From Clonostachys chloroleuca (Eukaryota; Ascomycota; Sordariomycetes; Hypocreales; Bionectriaceae): 64,000 nucleotides of DNA. Below, in pieces: positions 13,654 through 25,276 of this stretch; positions within the stretch are counted from its first letter, which is position 1, and every line of letters begins with the position of its first letter. Under the pieces are notes generated by a model, which ran no database searches, was not told where the DNA came from, and was given only the letters and a program-made list of their open reading frames with translations. The stretch covers positions 32,860,001 to 32,924,000 of the forward strand of contig JBANAY010000003.1 of NCBI GenBank assembly GCA_037952775.1, written 5' to 3'. Made by a program: the position numbers and the translations under genes.

Positions 13654-15363
13654 ATGAGCTCATACACCCAGCCGCAATGGCCAACTTGGGCCTATACCCC
13701 CGAGGTCAACGACCCGTTTTCTGGCTATCCTCAGTATAACAACTACTCCTCATACCTTGCCGACTCCATGGAGGCCTACCAGACCCACCACCACCACCTT
13801 GTCCACAATCACCAGATGTCGCGCACCACCGAGTCTAAGCCTCGTCTTTCCAAGGAGGAGGTTGAGCTTTTGGAGGCTGAGTTTCAGAAAAACCACAAGC
13901 CTAACAGCACCGTCAAGAAGGGATTGGCTGAGTCAATGAGGGTCGACAATGCCCGTATCAATGTTAGTGACTTTTCGCGGTTGCGCATTCCTCGGCGAAG
14001 CCATAATATTTTAGTGCTAACCCTGTTTGTCTTAGAATTGGTTCCAGAACCGACGTGCTCGTGAGAAGAAGGAGAAGAACATTCGCGAATATGAGGCCAG
14101 ACAGAAGCTTGAGAAAGATCCGTCCCAGCCGGAATCCGGGGACTCGGCTGCGCACCGCAAGAGCGATCTTGTCGCTTCAAGCGCGCCATTCCCAAACACA
14201 CAGACGGCCCCATCCCGCTCACACACTGGAACTCCAGATGGCTCTTCCAGCCCTGCTTCACTCTTCCAAGCCAAGGAAACTCCTGTGTCCGACAGCAGTG
14301 TCATTCTTCCAAGCACAGAGCTGTCTCCCCAGCTTTCTCCCGAGCTCACTGTCAAGCGAGAGCCCGGATATGACGATGTCACTGTTGCCCAGTATAGCCA
14401 AATCGGAAACTCCGAGTTACTGGCTGACAACGAGCTCTCCCCCAATGCCCTCTCCGATAGCCACGAGCAGGAGTTTATGCTTTCGGCCGGTGGCTCCGAA
14501 TCTGGCTATTATATGAGCCAATTAAATGGATCGGCTGGAGCGCCATTCCAGGCCTCTGATGACTTTCAAACCGCCATCCCCCAGAAGCCCTCCCAAATCA
14601 TTGATATCGCAGCCCGCAGGAACCGCCGCCCCCTCCTCTGTCAATTAACAGTGGCTCAAGGAGCCACTCAACTGGCCTCCTCAAGACCGGAGTTGAAATG
14701 GGTCGACGACTCGACGTCTGTAACCCGATCCGACGAGTCGCCTCGTCCACTGGTCCCATGCGTGTTCAGAAGCCGGTCGGCACACCTCGTAGCCCTTTCT
14801 TTAGCAGGGCTGGTGACGGACTTCAGCTCAAGCGATCCCCAGTCCTTTCTGGAATCAAAGGCTCGAACGCACCTCCAACTCCCGATACCCCAATTGTTAT
14901 CGCGTCACAGTCTCTGGACTCTGCCCACCCAGACTCCGACTCCGACTCAAGTGACAGGTTTTCTGTCCCTGACATGGCCATCCATGATCCTACCCTGCGA
15001 ACACCGCCAACGACTCCAGGCGTCATGGAGGGATATTTCAGCCTCAATGCCGTCTACGATATGCAGATGCCATCGGATGGTCTGCTCACGCCCAGCATGG
15101 CCACCTACTCCAACAACCTCGATGTTAGCAACGTGCCGATTGGTGTCCCGGGGTATATCGCCAACCCTACTGGATGCTCAAGCCAGCCAGTGACGCCATC
15201 TCTTCCCGCTCACACCACCGGTGGATATTTTGGTATCACTAACACCAATGCCGAGTACCAATGGCCCGATCACTCCTCGCGCAACTCTTCGCCTGTTCGA
15301 GGTCCTCAGCAGCCTCAGTTCATGAACATGACAACATCGAGCTTCTCTCCTTCCGACAGGTAA
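13654..15363 (+). CDS. Homeobox transcription factor (HTF1-like), one-base frameshift in the sequence
   Basis: Predicted nuclear DNA-binding regulator; HTF1-type factors control conidiophore and phialide development in related fungi. Exon 1 is 13654-13962; the intron 13963-14035 (73 bp, branch GCTAAC) splits the homeodomain and rejoins ARIN-NWFQNRRAREKK, the recognition-helix signature. The homeodomain spans roughly residues 65-125. The frame 14036-14633 is then followed by a different frame, 14634-15363. The switch lies at five C's (14629-14633): a sixth C would give RRPPPLSIN followed by an S/R-rich stretch and RRVASSTGPMRVQKP, a conserved-looking C-terminal block. The corrected length is about 546 aa. 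No intron of suitable phase explains the shift. It is either an undercalled homopolymer (favoured) or a real truncation. Confidence 0.82.
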
Positions 15364-15815
15364 CGCAACCTGCAGGCGTTCCATCAGCCTAGTTTCATTT
15401 TATACTTGCGTGAATTTTCAGCGTTCGAGTTCGTTTACACAGTTTTTGCCCCTCCTTTCAAAGTCTATACATGGATATCATGAGTATATGAAGGATCTGG
15501 TTGTTTTTCTTGCAATGTATTAGAGGATATACCTGTTGAAGAATTTGGCGCATGAATGGTGGGAAAATTAGCGAAATGATTTTTTAGGATAGTTGTACTG
15601 CATTTGCAAGTGGATAAGAAGATGAACACGGGTTGTTCAGTCAATCTGGACCTGTGTATTAATATTTGAACAATTATTTTTCTTACTACAATGGTTCCCT
15701 CTCTGTGATTGATTGGCCATCTTTTGAGGTAGATGGAAGGGATGGTGGCGACGATTGCCATCTGAATTTTCATGGACGAGCTGCATAAATGACAATAGCG
15801 ATATATCTCGTATAG
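15364..15815. other. 3' region of the homeobox gene and upstream region of the tRNA gene
   Basis: No coding or RNA gene is seen in these 452 bases apart from presumed 3'-UTR and the 5' flank of the tRNA gene. It becomes AT-rich towards the tRNA. Confidence 0.5.
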
Positions 15816-15887
15816 TCCGGTATGGTGTAGTGGCTAACATCGCTCGCTCTCACCGAGCAGCCCTGGGTTCGATTCCCAGTACCGGAG
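15816..15887 (+). tRNA. tRNA-Glu (anticodon CTC), no intron
   Basis: A complete 72-base cloverleaf. The 7-bp acceptor stem TCCGGTA pairs with TACCGGA, with discriminator G. The D arm is GGTGTAGTGGCTAACATC. The anticodon stem GCTCG/CGAGC closes loop CTCTCAC, with anticodon CTC at 15849-15851. The T arm CTGGG-TTCGATT-CCCAG also serves as the B box. It decodes GAG. Confidence 0.97.
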
Positions 15888-15898
15888 AGATAGGTGTA

Positions 15899-15907
15899 TT
15901 TTTTTTT
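15899..15907 (+). terminator. RNA polymerase III terminator of the tRNA-Glu gene
   Basis: A run of nine T on the sense strand, 12 bases after the tRNA 3' end, as expected for Pol III termination. Confidence 0.85.
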
Positions 15908-16033
15908 GGTCTTTTTCTTGCTCCCTGCTAGGATGGAAACCATAATATGTATTATCCACTTTTCTTTTTGGCCTTAATATCACCGTGCACTGCTACGGGT
16001 AAGAGAAGCTGCTCCTACAAGACACGACAAAAG

Positions 16034-17885
16034 ATGTGCGGCATACACGCTGTTGTATCGCCACATATACCAGCGCCTCTTGACACGAAGTTTGAGCGTC
16101 TTCTCCAGCGAAGAGGTCCAGATCACACAGGAAATGTCACAGAGCACCTTGCCGACCTGCCCTTGACAGCTTCGTTCACGTCTACTGTTCTTTCGCTACG
16201 AGGTGATCATGTAGCGGAGCAACCCCTGGTGGATCCCGATACGGGAGCAGTGCTCTGTTGGAATGGCGAGGCCTGGAGAATTCATGGTCAGGCCGTGTGC
16301 CAGAACGATACCGAAGCGGTGATGAGCCTCCTCGTAGCCGCAAGCCTCAAACGTCAACATGGGCAGCATGACATGTCCCTTGACCCAGTTCTAGAAGCCC
16401 TGCAGGATATTGAAGGCCCCTTCTCATTCATCTACTATGACAAACTGGCAAAACGACTCTATTATGGACGTGACCGTCTGGGTCGGCGATCGCTCCTCCT
16501 GAGCAATGGCAGCTCGTTCATGCTCTCCAGTGTCGCCGAAGCCTTGTCGTCTGACTGGGTAGAGGTCGAAGCTGACGGGTGCTATGCCGTCCAGCTGGAC
16601 CAGGCTGCCTCGCCCAATGGTTTCACTCCCATCAGATACCCGTGGGATCCCGATAACGCTATGGTAGGTACTTGGCACATCGTTTTCTTGCCGAGATTCG
16701 CCATCCCCTTGCTACTAATAAATAACTTCTTCAGGTGTCAAGCATTGGCCATTTTAATACCTCCCTGCCCACAGAGCCATGCCAGCTGTCTCAGGAATCT
16801 CGGCCTGTCTGTGAGCTTCGCGAACAGCTGACGGAGTCTCTGAACCTGCGAGTTCTGGACGTGCCCGTTCCACCGCACAGCTCTTCCTCTGATGCGAGGG
16901 TGGCTGTGCTCTTCTCTGGCGGCCTGGACTGCACCGTTTTGGCTCGCCTCGCAAGCGATGCTATGCCAACCGAGCAGCCCATTGATCTTCTCAACGTGGC
17001 GTTCGAGAACCCGAGGGTTGCCTCGAATCTCAAATTACAATCGGTAGACGACCTGTACGAGCTTTGCCCCGACCGGATTACCGGTAGGAAGGCGTTTTCC
17101 GAGCTCGTAGAGTGCTGCCCAACGCGCACATGGCGCTTCGTAACGGTATTTGAGACCTCCTGGCTTCAAGGATACGCTCTCATTTCATCTAACAAGATTT
17201 GATTAGATAAATGTCCCCTATAAGGAGTATTGTGCACATAGAAGTGAGGTCATCAGTCTCATGTTTCCTCACAATACCGAGATGGACCTCTCTATTGCAA
17301 GCGCATTGTACTTCGCGAGCCGGGGTCAAGGATCTGCTACTGTTCCTGGGCAGGCTGATCCGCAGCCTTACACAACCACCGCACGAGTGCTCCTCTCGGG
17401 ACTGGGAGCAGACGAGCTCTTTGGTGGTTATCAGCGCCACAGTGTAGCGTACACCCAAAGGGGGTACCAAGGACTGGTGGAGGAGCTGAAGCTTGACGTT
17501 AGCCGTCTCGGGAAGCGGAACCTGGGGCGAGATGACCGTGTTCTCAGCCACTGGGGTCGGGAAGCGAGGTTTCCATACCTGGACGAGAGGCTCGTCAGGT
17601 GGGCAATTGAGCTGCCTGCCTGGGAGAAGTGCAACTTCGATGTCCCGGGCTCAGACTCGTCTCTTGATCCCGAGAAGAGGGTGTTGCGGCTGCTGGCTCG
17701 AAGCTTGGGCCTGAGATCTGTGGCGGGGGAGAAGAAGAGGGCGGTACGAGAACCATGCAACCCAACCATACGTTAAACCGGGAAAGACCATGCTAATAGG
17801 CTCACCTTTACAGATTCAGTTCGGGGCCAGGACAGCCAAGATGGAAAACGGAAGGGTCAAGGGAACCACATCCATCACAATCTAG
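16034..17885 (+). CDS. Asparagine synthetase domain-containing protein (ASNSD1-like)
   Basis: Predicted cytosolic protein with an N-terminal class II glutamine amidotransferase domain and a C-terminal Asn-synthase ATP-pyrophosphatase domain, as in human ASNSD1 and yeast YML096W; its substrate is not established. Exons: 16034-16663, 16735-17145, 17207-17743 and 17814-17885; introns are 71, 61 and 70 bp; 549 aa. The start MCGIHAVV puts the catalytic Cys at residue 2, which decides the ATG, although an in-frame ATG lies upstream at 15947. The GATase domain has RRGPDHTG and YYGRDRLGRRSL. The synthetase domain has the pyrophosphate loop VLFSGGLDCTVLA and LSGLGADELFGGY. The last exon supplies IQFGARTAKME, a family signature. 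It starts about 150 bp after the tRNA gene. Confidence 0.92.
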
Positions 17886-18453
17886 GTTATTTTCTAGACT
17901 AACCGTGTCTCCGAGAGCAAGTGTTCTCGGGGCACTGATATATTTTCGACCGGCGATGATGACCATCAACAGATACTGTTGAGTCGTTGGGGTCATGCGA
18001 TTGTGTGTTTGGCCTCCTCGGCTAAACCCTTCCATGAGGAACCCAGTGGATATTCATGTATACCACACGACGACTTTGATGACTTTAAAGGCAAGTCTGA
18101 GCCGGAGCATGATATACACGATTTATAACTAGAGATGATTCCCCCCTTACCACATGCGTAATGAGGAGAGGCTATGATACGGATGAGAGATATGATAGAC
18201 TGGCCGATGGTTAGATATATGAACGTCGTATTATCTTTCCATTTAACGCCTAGCGCAATACAATAGACTACGATTGCTGATCATATGAAGCTGGACATGG
18301 TGTACTGGCTCCTCTATCTCTATTAATACAGCCGATGTTACCTATGAGGAATCCCATCTCATTGCTCCCAGGCAGACAGAAGTAGGAAAATATCTATCAA
18401 TGCTTCCTTTTTCACAACAATGTATGTCTCCTCCGAAGGAGATCCGCCCTTAT
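17886..18453. other. Convergent intergenic region
   Basis: Lies between the 3' ends of the ASNSD1-like gene and the PHD-finger gene. No coding or RNA gene is seen. Part may be the last exon of the PHD gene if the GTGAGT at its end is a used donor (see that gene). Confidence 0.5.
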
Positions 18454-19907
18454 TTAAACAGGCTCGATAATTTGCTTCCCCATGTTACTCACCATGAAGT
18501 GGCTGAATGCCCCTTCGTCGTTGTCGTCTTTGAGCAGACTTCGATCTTCAACCTCGGGCACGAGCTTGGCGTACATGCCCTGTCCCGCTCTGGGCCACGC
18601 CGGGGGCAGGGTATCCTCCTCATTATTAGTGAGTTGCAACGGCATATCTTCCACGGTGGGGGCTAGTTTCTTTGCCTGCCTCTTCGTCCCGTTTCTGGCA
18701 CTGCCGGTGTTCTTGATCTTCTGCTTGGCCTTGGAATTGAGGAGGCTACGGCCGTGGCTGGCCCGAGCGGACCCCCGTTTTGCGATCTTGCCCGGGGCTG
18801 AAGGGTCGGAGAACGGCTCGTGCCAGTCAGGAGATGCAAACATAGGCAGGTTCGGATGTTTCTTGGAGACTGAGACCATGATGTCTACGATCAGCTGGGG
18901 CTGGAGCTGGTCGCAGAATGATAGAATGTTGAGAAGATCCGTTTTCCTCATATTCTGGAAGTACGCCGTGCGCTGTAGAGGTGGGCGTTAGCAGAGCAAA
19001 CAAGGATAGTTAAGGGAAACAGCAAGCTTACAGCATGATCGGTTGCCGCGCCGGCCCCAAAGCCCACCAGCTCTGGCTTTACCGGGACGATCCCCGCTGG
19101 CAGCATGGCCAGGCGCTTCTGGCGAACCTTTTCTGTTCTCTGGCCTCGGTATTCCGCGGGCGCCCCATTCTGGGAGGCATTTGTGTTCTCGCATCGCTCG
19201 CATGTGAAGGTGGCTCTCTTTAAATCAGCCCTCAGAACTGGCGGAGACCAGCATTGTTGGTGGCGCCCGATGCCGCAAACTTGGCAGATGATAACTTGAT
19301 TCTCCTCGAACGAGACCGAGGTGCGGCACGTAGAACATTCCTGCTTGATACCGTTCGAGGGACCCATAGCAGGGCCGGCTGATTGTGAAGCGGAGGGGAA
19401 GGGCATCGTGCTCTGGCCAAAGTCCACTTCGGTGCTTGGCTCTGACTCTCGCTTCCTCTTGAGGCTTGAGCTGCTCGAATCGGCCACTTTCGGATGTAGC
19501 AGTGATTTTTTGAGGAGGGATGGCTCACTTGGGGTCGATAGCGGCGGGGGTTCTGGTAGCGAGGTTCCCTTGCTCATGCTCTGGACCAATTTCGTTTTGA
19601 ATTCCTCATAAGCATCCTTATCCGATTCCGCAACCGCCGTTGAGAGATCCGACAGCGTAGAGTTGAAATTCGATCCTGTGCTTTTCATCCTGTTCAGAAT
19701 AAAAGATGTTGCGGCGGAGAACTGGGGTACATAGGGTGATGCTAGGGACGGCGAGCGCGATGTTCTGTCCGCCAAAGGCGTTGCGATGGCGTTGCTTTCT
19801 GGCCCCAATGAAGTGGGCTGAGGGGTAGAAACATCCCGAGAGTGATTAGATGTGGAATTCATCACCACGTCACCCCCAAAGCTGTGATTGCCCGGGGTTG
19901 AATCCAT
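18454..19907 (-). CDS. PHD-finger protein
   Basis: Likely chromatin-associated nuclear protein. Exon 19907-19032, intron 18973-19031 (59 bp, GTAAGC..CTACAG, branch GCTAAC), exon 18972-18454; 464 aa. The N-terminal 190 residues are Ser/Pro-rich with a KRKR basic patch. A single PHD finger follows with Cys4-His-Cys3 order: CSTC, CQVCG, a His-x2-Cys pair in RHQQCW, and CERC. After the intron comes a conserved-looking helical block beginning RTAYFQNMRKTDLLNILSF, then Lys/Arg-rich sequence. The C-terminus is uncertain: reading through gives a stop at 18454, but a consensus GTGAGT follows FSHFM and could splice to a short further exon. The exact family within PHD proteins is not recognised. Confidence 0.82.
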
Positions 19908-20284
19908 GGTGGGCGAATCGAGTTGCGTGATCCTAGTGGGAAGATTGAAAAGGGAATGACAACTAGGAAATTGAGGGATGCATCGAGTTTCGTAACGGAT
20001 AGGCCCGTAAAATAGAAAGGAAACACTCCCCCGCTAAATTACTTCCTCATGGGCGACTTAAGCCGTTGCAATTGATGTCGAATTTACTCAGCTTTAGATG
20101 AGGCAGGAATAGGACGATGTTGAATCAGGCACGTGCAGGTCACGTGATCACCCATCAGATGAACTACTTCCCGACTTCTGAAAGATTCAGACCCTCGAAT
20201 GCGAAGTATTTGTTTAATATATTTTTCCCCTTTAGATTTGGAGAATATAGCTTCTACTATGTATCTTTATTTTCTAAGTTGGAT
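19908..20284. other. Intergenic region upstream of the PHD-finger gene
   Basis: 377 bases between the start of the PHD-finger gene and the stop of the CoA-transferase gene, both on the minus strand. It should hold the PHD gene promoter and the CoA-transferase 3'-UTR. Nothing else is seen. Confidence 0.5.
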
Positions 20285-22034
20285 CTAACTCACGACAGCG
20301 GCTTCTTTCAGCGCGGCTATCTCAGATGCATCCAATCCAAGGCCCCCGAGTATTTCATCGGTGTGTTGGCCCAGCAGAGGCGGCGCCATGCGAACCTTGG
20401 GCTGAATTTCCGAGTACTTGACGGGAGTATTGACCATTTTTATCTTGCCACAGCTGGGGTGGTCAAATTCAACTACCATGTCACGAGCCTTGGTGTGGTC
20501 GTGGTTTAGTGAGTCCTGAACGTCGTTGACGGCTGCATAGGGCATCCCTTTGCCCTCAAAAACCTCAAGCCATTCTTGCGTCGTTCTCGATTGGGATATC
20601 TGCTCAATATCAGCCTCGAGCTCTTGGCGGTTGGCTACCCTGTCAGCGTTGGTTTTGAATTTCGGATCGTCTTTCCATTGGGGATTTCCCAGGCCTTCTG
20701 AGAGGATCCCAAAGAGTCTGTCGTTGCCACCACCAAACAGGATGTCGCCATCTTTAGTTTTGAACGATCTATAGGGAACAATCGAAGCTAGGCCGAAGAA
20801 GGAAGAGGGTTAGATTTCCTTTGGGTAAGATTTGAAGAACGTTTGAAGGGGCATCTCTGCAAACTCACGGTGAGCTGTGCCCCAGCGGCCGGAATCCCTA
20901 TTGCCGCTGATGAGACAACTGCTGGCAATATTAGCCAGGGTTGCCGTTTGACAGTCGCTCAGTGCCACATCAATGTGCTGCCCCCTGCCCGTCTTTGCTC
21001 TGCCAAGCAGAGACGCCATAATGCTGTTGCTGGCGTAAAGCCCGGTGGTCAGATCGGTGACGGCAACGCCGACCTTGACGGGTGGCCCCTCCCGATTGCC
21101 CGTGATGTGCATTAGACCGAACTCGGCCTCGACCATGACATCGTATCCAGCCCGGCTGGAGTATGGGCCCGTCTGGCCATACCCCGTGATGGAGGCGTAG
21201 ACGAGTGCCGGGTTTATCTTGCGGAGTGATTCGTAGTCCATGGAGTACTTCTTCAAGGAGCCCGGCAGGTAGTTCTCTACGAGGATGTCGCACTGGGCGG
21301 CAAGCTTGTGAAGAATCTCCACGCCCTGGGGATGCTGAAAGGACAGGCCGAGGGATTTCTTATTTCGGTTCACCTGCAATGACAAGGCAATGAGATGCCG
21401 TCAGCTCACATCGCCGTGATTGTCTGCAGCTTTCCATGCGTGGGGTCCAGAGGATGAGACAGGGCCATAAAACACACCCCTAAGAAATAGGCAGACTCGC
21501 CTGGACCTTCAAGACCCGAGCCTGGCTTGTAGGGTGCGTACGGCGGGCCCCATGCCCTGGTGTCATCTCCCCGGACGGGATGCTCTATCTTGATTACCTC
21601 AGCCCTAGATGACTCGCTAACATCAGAATCACACTGGATAGAGAGAGCTGGGGCGAAGGTCATGCTTAATGCTGTTAAAAGTACAGAACGAGATATGCTC
21701 ACCCGAGGTCACCAAGGATCTGCGTACAGTACGGCTAAAGAGAGCGAGGAGGCACTGTCAGTGATTCCGGTACGACGAAAACAGATGTTCTAGGCTGGCG
21801 GGAATCTTTCCATACACCTGCCAAAACGCGAGTCATATCCAAGACACGGTACCCTTCCAATGGCAAGGGAGCCGATGCGTGCTTATTGTCGATCGTGCTT
21901 CTGGCGCAAGGCGCACTACGGGTGAATGCACGTCGGCGCTCATTGGATGCGGTTCCAGCGCCCAGAAGAAAGCACTTGGACCGCAAGGCCCTGCAGTTAC
22001 TTGCCGACAGAACAGGACCTCGTGGCATCAACAT
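20285..22034 (-). CDS. Family III (CaiB/BaiF) CoA-transferase, SUGCT-like, probably mitochondrial
   Basis: Transfers CoA between carboxylic acids; the nearest family I recognise is succinate-hydroxymethylglutarate (glutarate) CoA-transferase, SUGCT/C7orf10. Five exons: 22034-21816, 21734-21703, 21604-21478, 21373-20869 and 20787-20285. Introns are 81, 98, 104 and 81 bp and all splices keep frame, giving 461 aa. The N-terminal 50 residues are rich in Arg/Ser/Ala with almost no acidic residues, which suggests a mitochondrial presequence. Family landmarks: LPLEGYRVLDMTRVLAGPYCTQ, IKIEHPVRGDDTR, VNRNKKSL, DILVENYLPGSL, TGYGQTGPY, and VAVTDLTTGLYA with the probable catalytic Asp at about residue 233, then HPSIVPYR and GGGNDRLF. 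The substrate is inferred from family only. Confidence 0.88.
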
Positions 22035-24412
22035 TGTGGCTTTGGAAGGGCAGTGTAGGAAGGAAATTGGCTCTTTACTACGTAGCGCCAGGATCCTCGA
22101 GCAGCGGACGGCTGTGGTTTTGTGGAGGTGGTGGACCAGGTGCTGTTGGGCGACCCGATACAGGGCTGTTACAGGGCGCGTAGCCGTAACAGGCGACAGT
22201 GGGGAGAGCCACAGCCGCTGGCAAGGCTGCTCGGCTCAAGAGGAGCAGCGATTGTCGCTGGACCTCGGCCGTTGCTCAATTCGGGCTTTTGATACAGTGA
22301 CATTTCTTCGGGTTAGCGACATCGACTGGGCCTTGCGACGGCGCCAATGTGATCCGCAGCCTTGTGAGCCAGAAGCGTCAAGCCTGTTGGCCGTTGGCCG
22401 TAGAATGTTTGATGAACTGGGTGCAGGCGGTTAGGCACTGGGGCAGTGGGGAGCTGTCACCAACGGTCAAGTACCAGCTATTACGTTGGAATCGACGGCG
22501 GCAACGCCCTACTCGGATCTGCATGTTCCATTTCAATTGCTTGCCCGATCTTAAGACCGACTCAGGGTTCTAATAAGCTTCTGTGCCAAGGCCTTTGAGC
22601 CCAGGTTCTGCGCCCGGGCTGGGCAATATTTGCTACTTGCATGTGCGGTAGTACAAAGACGGGGATAATGCTGGCAGTTGAAGCGAACAAGTTTGCGCGA
22701 TATGCAACAGAGCTCCTTCATTATGCATTTTCAGTATATATAGAACCTAGAAGCAGCTGCGCCGATCCCAGGGCTCACGCTGCATGCTCTAACACTCACC
22801 GATTCCATTCATACATGCCTTTCCACGCAGGCAGATCATGGTATCACCACCCAGACGAAGGGATATTATCCGATGTCTGACCAGCGAGAGGTGATCAGCT
22901 GCCTGCCTTACTTTCAGCGAATCTGATAATATTATGATATAATGTGTGAGATAGAAGAATGAGAAACCGAGTGTGCAGACTGGGTGGGCCGGGAGGATAA
23001 TACTGCAGCAGACACATCGCAATAACGGTCCCAATCCGGAGCTGACGATGCGGGAGGTGGCTTAGAGCTGTCTCGCAATGCTCGGGCGCCTGCGGGCAAA
23101 AGTCAAGATTCACGGTCCTCCCCCGTCAGCTCCACCTAGACATGTCCGTATGGATGGATGGTTGTGGTAATATGTCTGCAGACAGGTTTGGGGGCTGTCA
23201 AAAATCAATGCCAGAGTGCTAGAACCCCGCTTCAGCCGGTGTGTGGTGATGGTAATCCCAATGTTACCCAAAGCTTGGTCCTTTGCATCGCCATCACGCC
23301 GCAAATGTTCTCGGAGTCTTCTGTAGGATTACATCGATGTGGAGGGCGACATTCGGGAGCAGCGAAGGGCATTTGGCGAGAGATACCACATGGCATGATA
23401 CGCCAGGCTGTGCTCGTTGGCCGCTTGCGTGCAAGTGCTTGGTACAGAGGGTTAAGGTGAGGAGGTGAGGAGAGGAGAGACTGTTGGTTGGTGCACATTG
23501 GTCACGGTGGATGCTGGAGTCGCCCCAGACAGCACATTCCATTCCATGCCTCCCGCTGATACCACGCATTCGGGAGCTATGGAGGGCATGATAGATAACT
23601 GCCGACACGACATATACGCAAGCACGGATCACATCGTGACTGGCTGCTGATGCGTTCAGCATCTTTCAGCATCGTCCAGGATCCCAGCCGCCATGGGCGA
23701 TCTGTCGCACTCTTTCCCCAGGAGGGTAAAGGCCTGCTCAGCCTCGTTACCTACGAAGTCAAAAGCCTTTCCGTGAGCGCCATGTTTCTCCCATCCCTGT
23801 CCCGGGTCCCCAGCTCGTGGACTTTGTCGCCAATAGGCAGAGCGACGGACCGACCAATGCACGCCAATTTGCCTATTATAGACTCTGGCGTATCGTATCC
23901 ATGGCCCCAAGGCCCCTAACCGGCTTCCCCTCCCTACACATGCGATGTGATGCTACGCAGACAAGCAGCTCGATGCAGAAAGAGGGGACCGATGGGCAGA
24001 GACATGGGCCAGACATTTCTTCATGCATCCCACACACTTTCCGATATACGTAGCGCGCGCTCCAAATTTAGCCCCAGTGAGCTGCCAACAGCCTGGCTGC
24101 AGCCTCCATGCGGGTTCAAAAGACTGGCAGCTGCCATGTTTCTGACAATCTTGAGTCTGCCTGAATGCTGACACTGTGACTTTGCGTATAGTTCAATTTC
24201 CATCACCTCTCCTTGCTGTGCCTATTCATCACTATCGCCCTTGCCATCGATATCCCCTTGAAGACCAGCCTCATTTCTTCTTTTTCTTGTTCATCTGATA
24301 TCACGATAGCAGTGTAATTGATGGACGACCCCCTAAGGACGTGATTGTTTCTTCCCGTTTGACTTACACCGCTCTCACCACCTACCGATCATCGAATATC
24401 GCAACCGTAGAT
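22035..24412. other. Intergenic region of 2.4 kb
   Basis: The flanking genes point outward, so both promoters lie here. Open frames of 60-180 codons occur on both strands (21886-22434 plus, 23294-23662 minus) without domains, and some overlap the CoA-transferase start. From about 24185 to 24412 the plus strand is T/C-rich, consistent with the leader of the next gene. No RNA gene is recognised. Confidence 0.5.
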
Positions 24413-25276
24413 ATGGCCCCTACACACAGCTTCGTGGCCAGTTTGGCAACTAGAAATCTAAGCTCGCTTGACTCTCCGAAATCAATTGGTCTCGCCGTAT
24501 TCATCGCAGTTGCCGGAGCAGCTCTCCTGGGCCTCGCCATCTACCTCACCGTACGGCACCTTAAGCGCAGAAAGTACAGACAGGTCGCCCAGATGGCCCT
24601 CTCCCCCAATTCCACCACCGAGTTTGACCTCTCCGTCAAGAAGCGTCCGACGTTCCACGTTACCAGGATCAGCGAGGACCAGGAGCTCCAGAGACAAGCC
24701 ATGATCCAGAAGTCACTCGCCAGCCGGACGTCCTCGCGTGCTGAGAGCCGCAACAGCCTCCTCCTCCAGGAGAGCCGCAACAGTCTCATCCCCCAGGAGA
24801 CTCACAACAGCCTCTTCCCCCAGTACGAAGAGGACGAGCGCGAAGTCCGCACGAGCCGCTCCAATTCAGCAGGGAGCCTCCGGGACGAGTGGAAAGAGTT
24901 CGAGGCGAACCTCCAGAGGAACCGATCCCGGTCTCTTGTCAACCACCCGGGCCTAAAGACACCTCATGGGCGCAGCGACAGCCAGAGCAGCGAGTTGAGC
25001 GTGCAGACACCCGCCACGGCTGAGCTGCGCAGCCATCCTATCCACCCGTCCCCCACGAGCAAACCCGACTGTGCCTCCTTCCTGCCTGTCGATATCAAGG
25101 CCAGTCACCCTCAGCACCTGATCTACTTGGGAAGTCAACCTCGATCGCATAGAGTCAGCTCTGCCACGTTACCACCTCCCCGTCACTCGATATTTCCACC
25201 AGCAAGTGGAGGGCAGCAGCATCAGCGCCGGGTTACCTTGCAAGAACAACAGCTGAGAGGACAGGCTTGGATTTGA
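24413..25276 (+). CDS. Hypothetical single-pass membrane protein with Ser/Arg-rich tail
   Basis: I do not recognise the family. Single exon, 287 aa from ATG 24413; the open frame extends 24 codons further upstream without an ATG. Residues 1-24 form a short N-terminus without a clear signal peptide. Residues 25-47 form one strongly hydrophobic helix, followed at once by RHLKRRKYR, so the long C-terminal part is predicted to be cytoplasmic (N-out). Residues 111-137 are three tandem 9-residue units, E[ST][RH]NSL..Q. The rest is rich in Ser, Arg, Pro and Gln with several R-x-x-S sites, as in phosphorylated disordered tails. Codon use and the absence of stops support a real gene; function is unknown. 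Confidence 0.7.
   Translation: MAPTHSFVASLATRNLSSLDSPKSIGLAVFIAVAGAALLGLAIYLTVRHLKRRKYRQVAQMALSPNSTTEFDLSVKKRPTFHVTRISEDQELQRQAMIQKSLASRTSSRAESRNSLLLQESRNSLIPQETHNSLFPQYEEDEREVRTSRSNSAGSLRDEWKEFEANLQRNRSRSLVNHPGLKTPHGRSDSQSSELSVQTPATAELRSHPIHPSPTSKPDCASFLPVDIKASHPQHLIYLGSQPRSHRVSSATLPPPRHSIFPPASGGQQHQRRVTLQEQQLRGQAWI
24743..24823 (+). repeat. Three tandem 27-bp coding repeats
   Basis: Encodes three consecutive 9-residue units: ESRNSLLLQ, ESRNSLIPQ and ETHNSLFPQ. The DNA copies are similar (each contains a variant of cacaacagcctc or cgcaacagcctc), so the array probably arose by recent local duplication. Confidence 0.8.

Noticed and set aside
14634..14700. Short intron explaining the homeobox frame change
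   Set aside because: The candidate GTCAAT..CTCAAG (46 bp) gives the wrong phase and would remove sequence that reads as conserved coding in the corrected frame.
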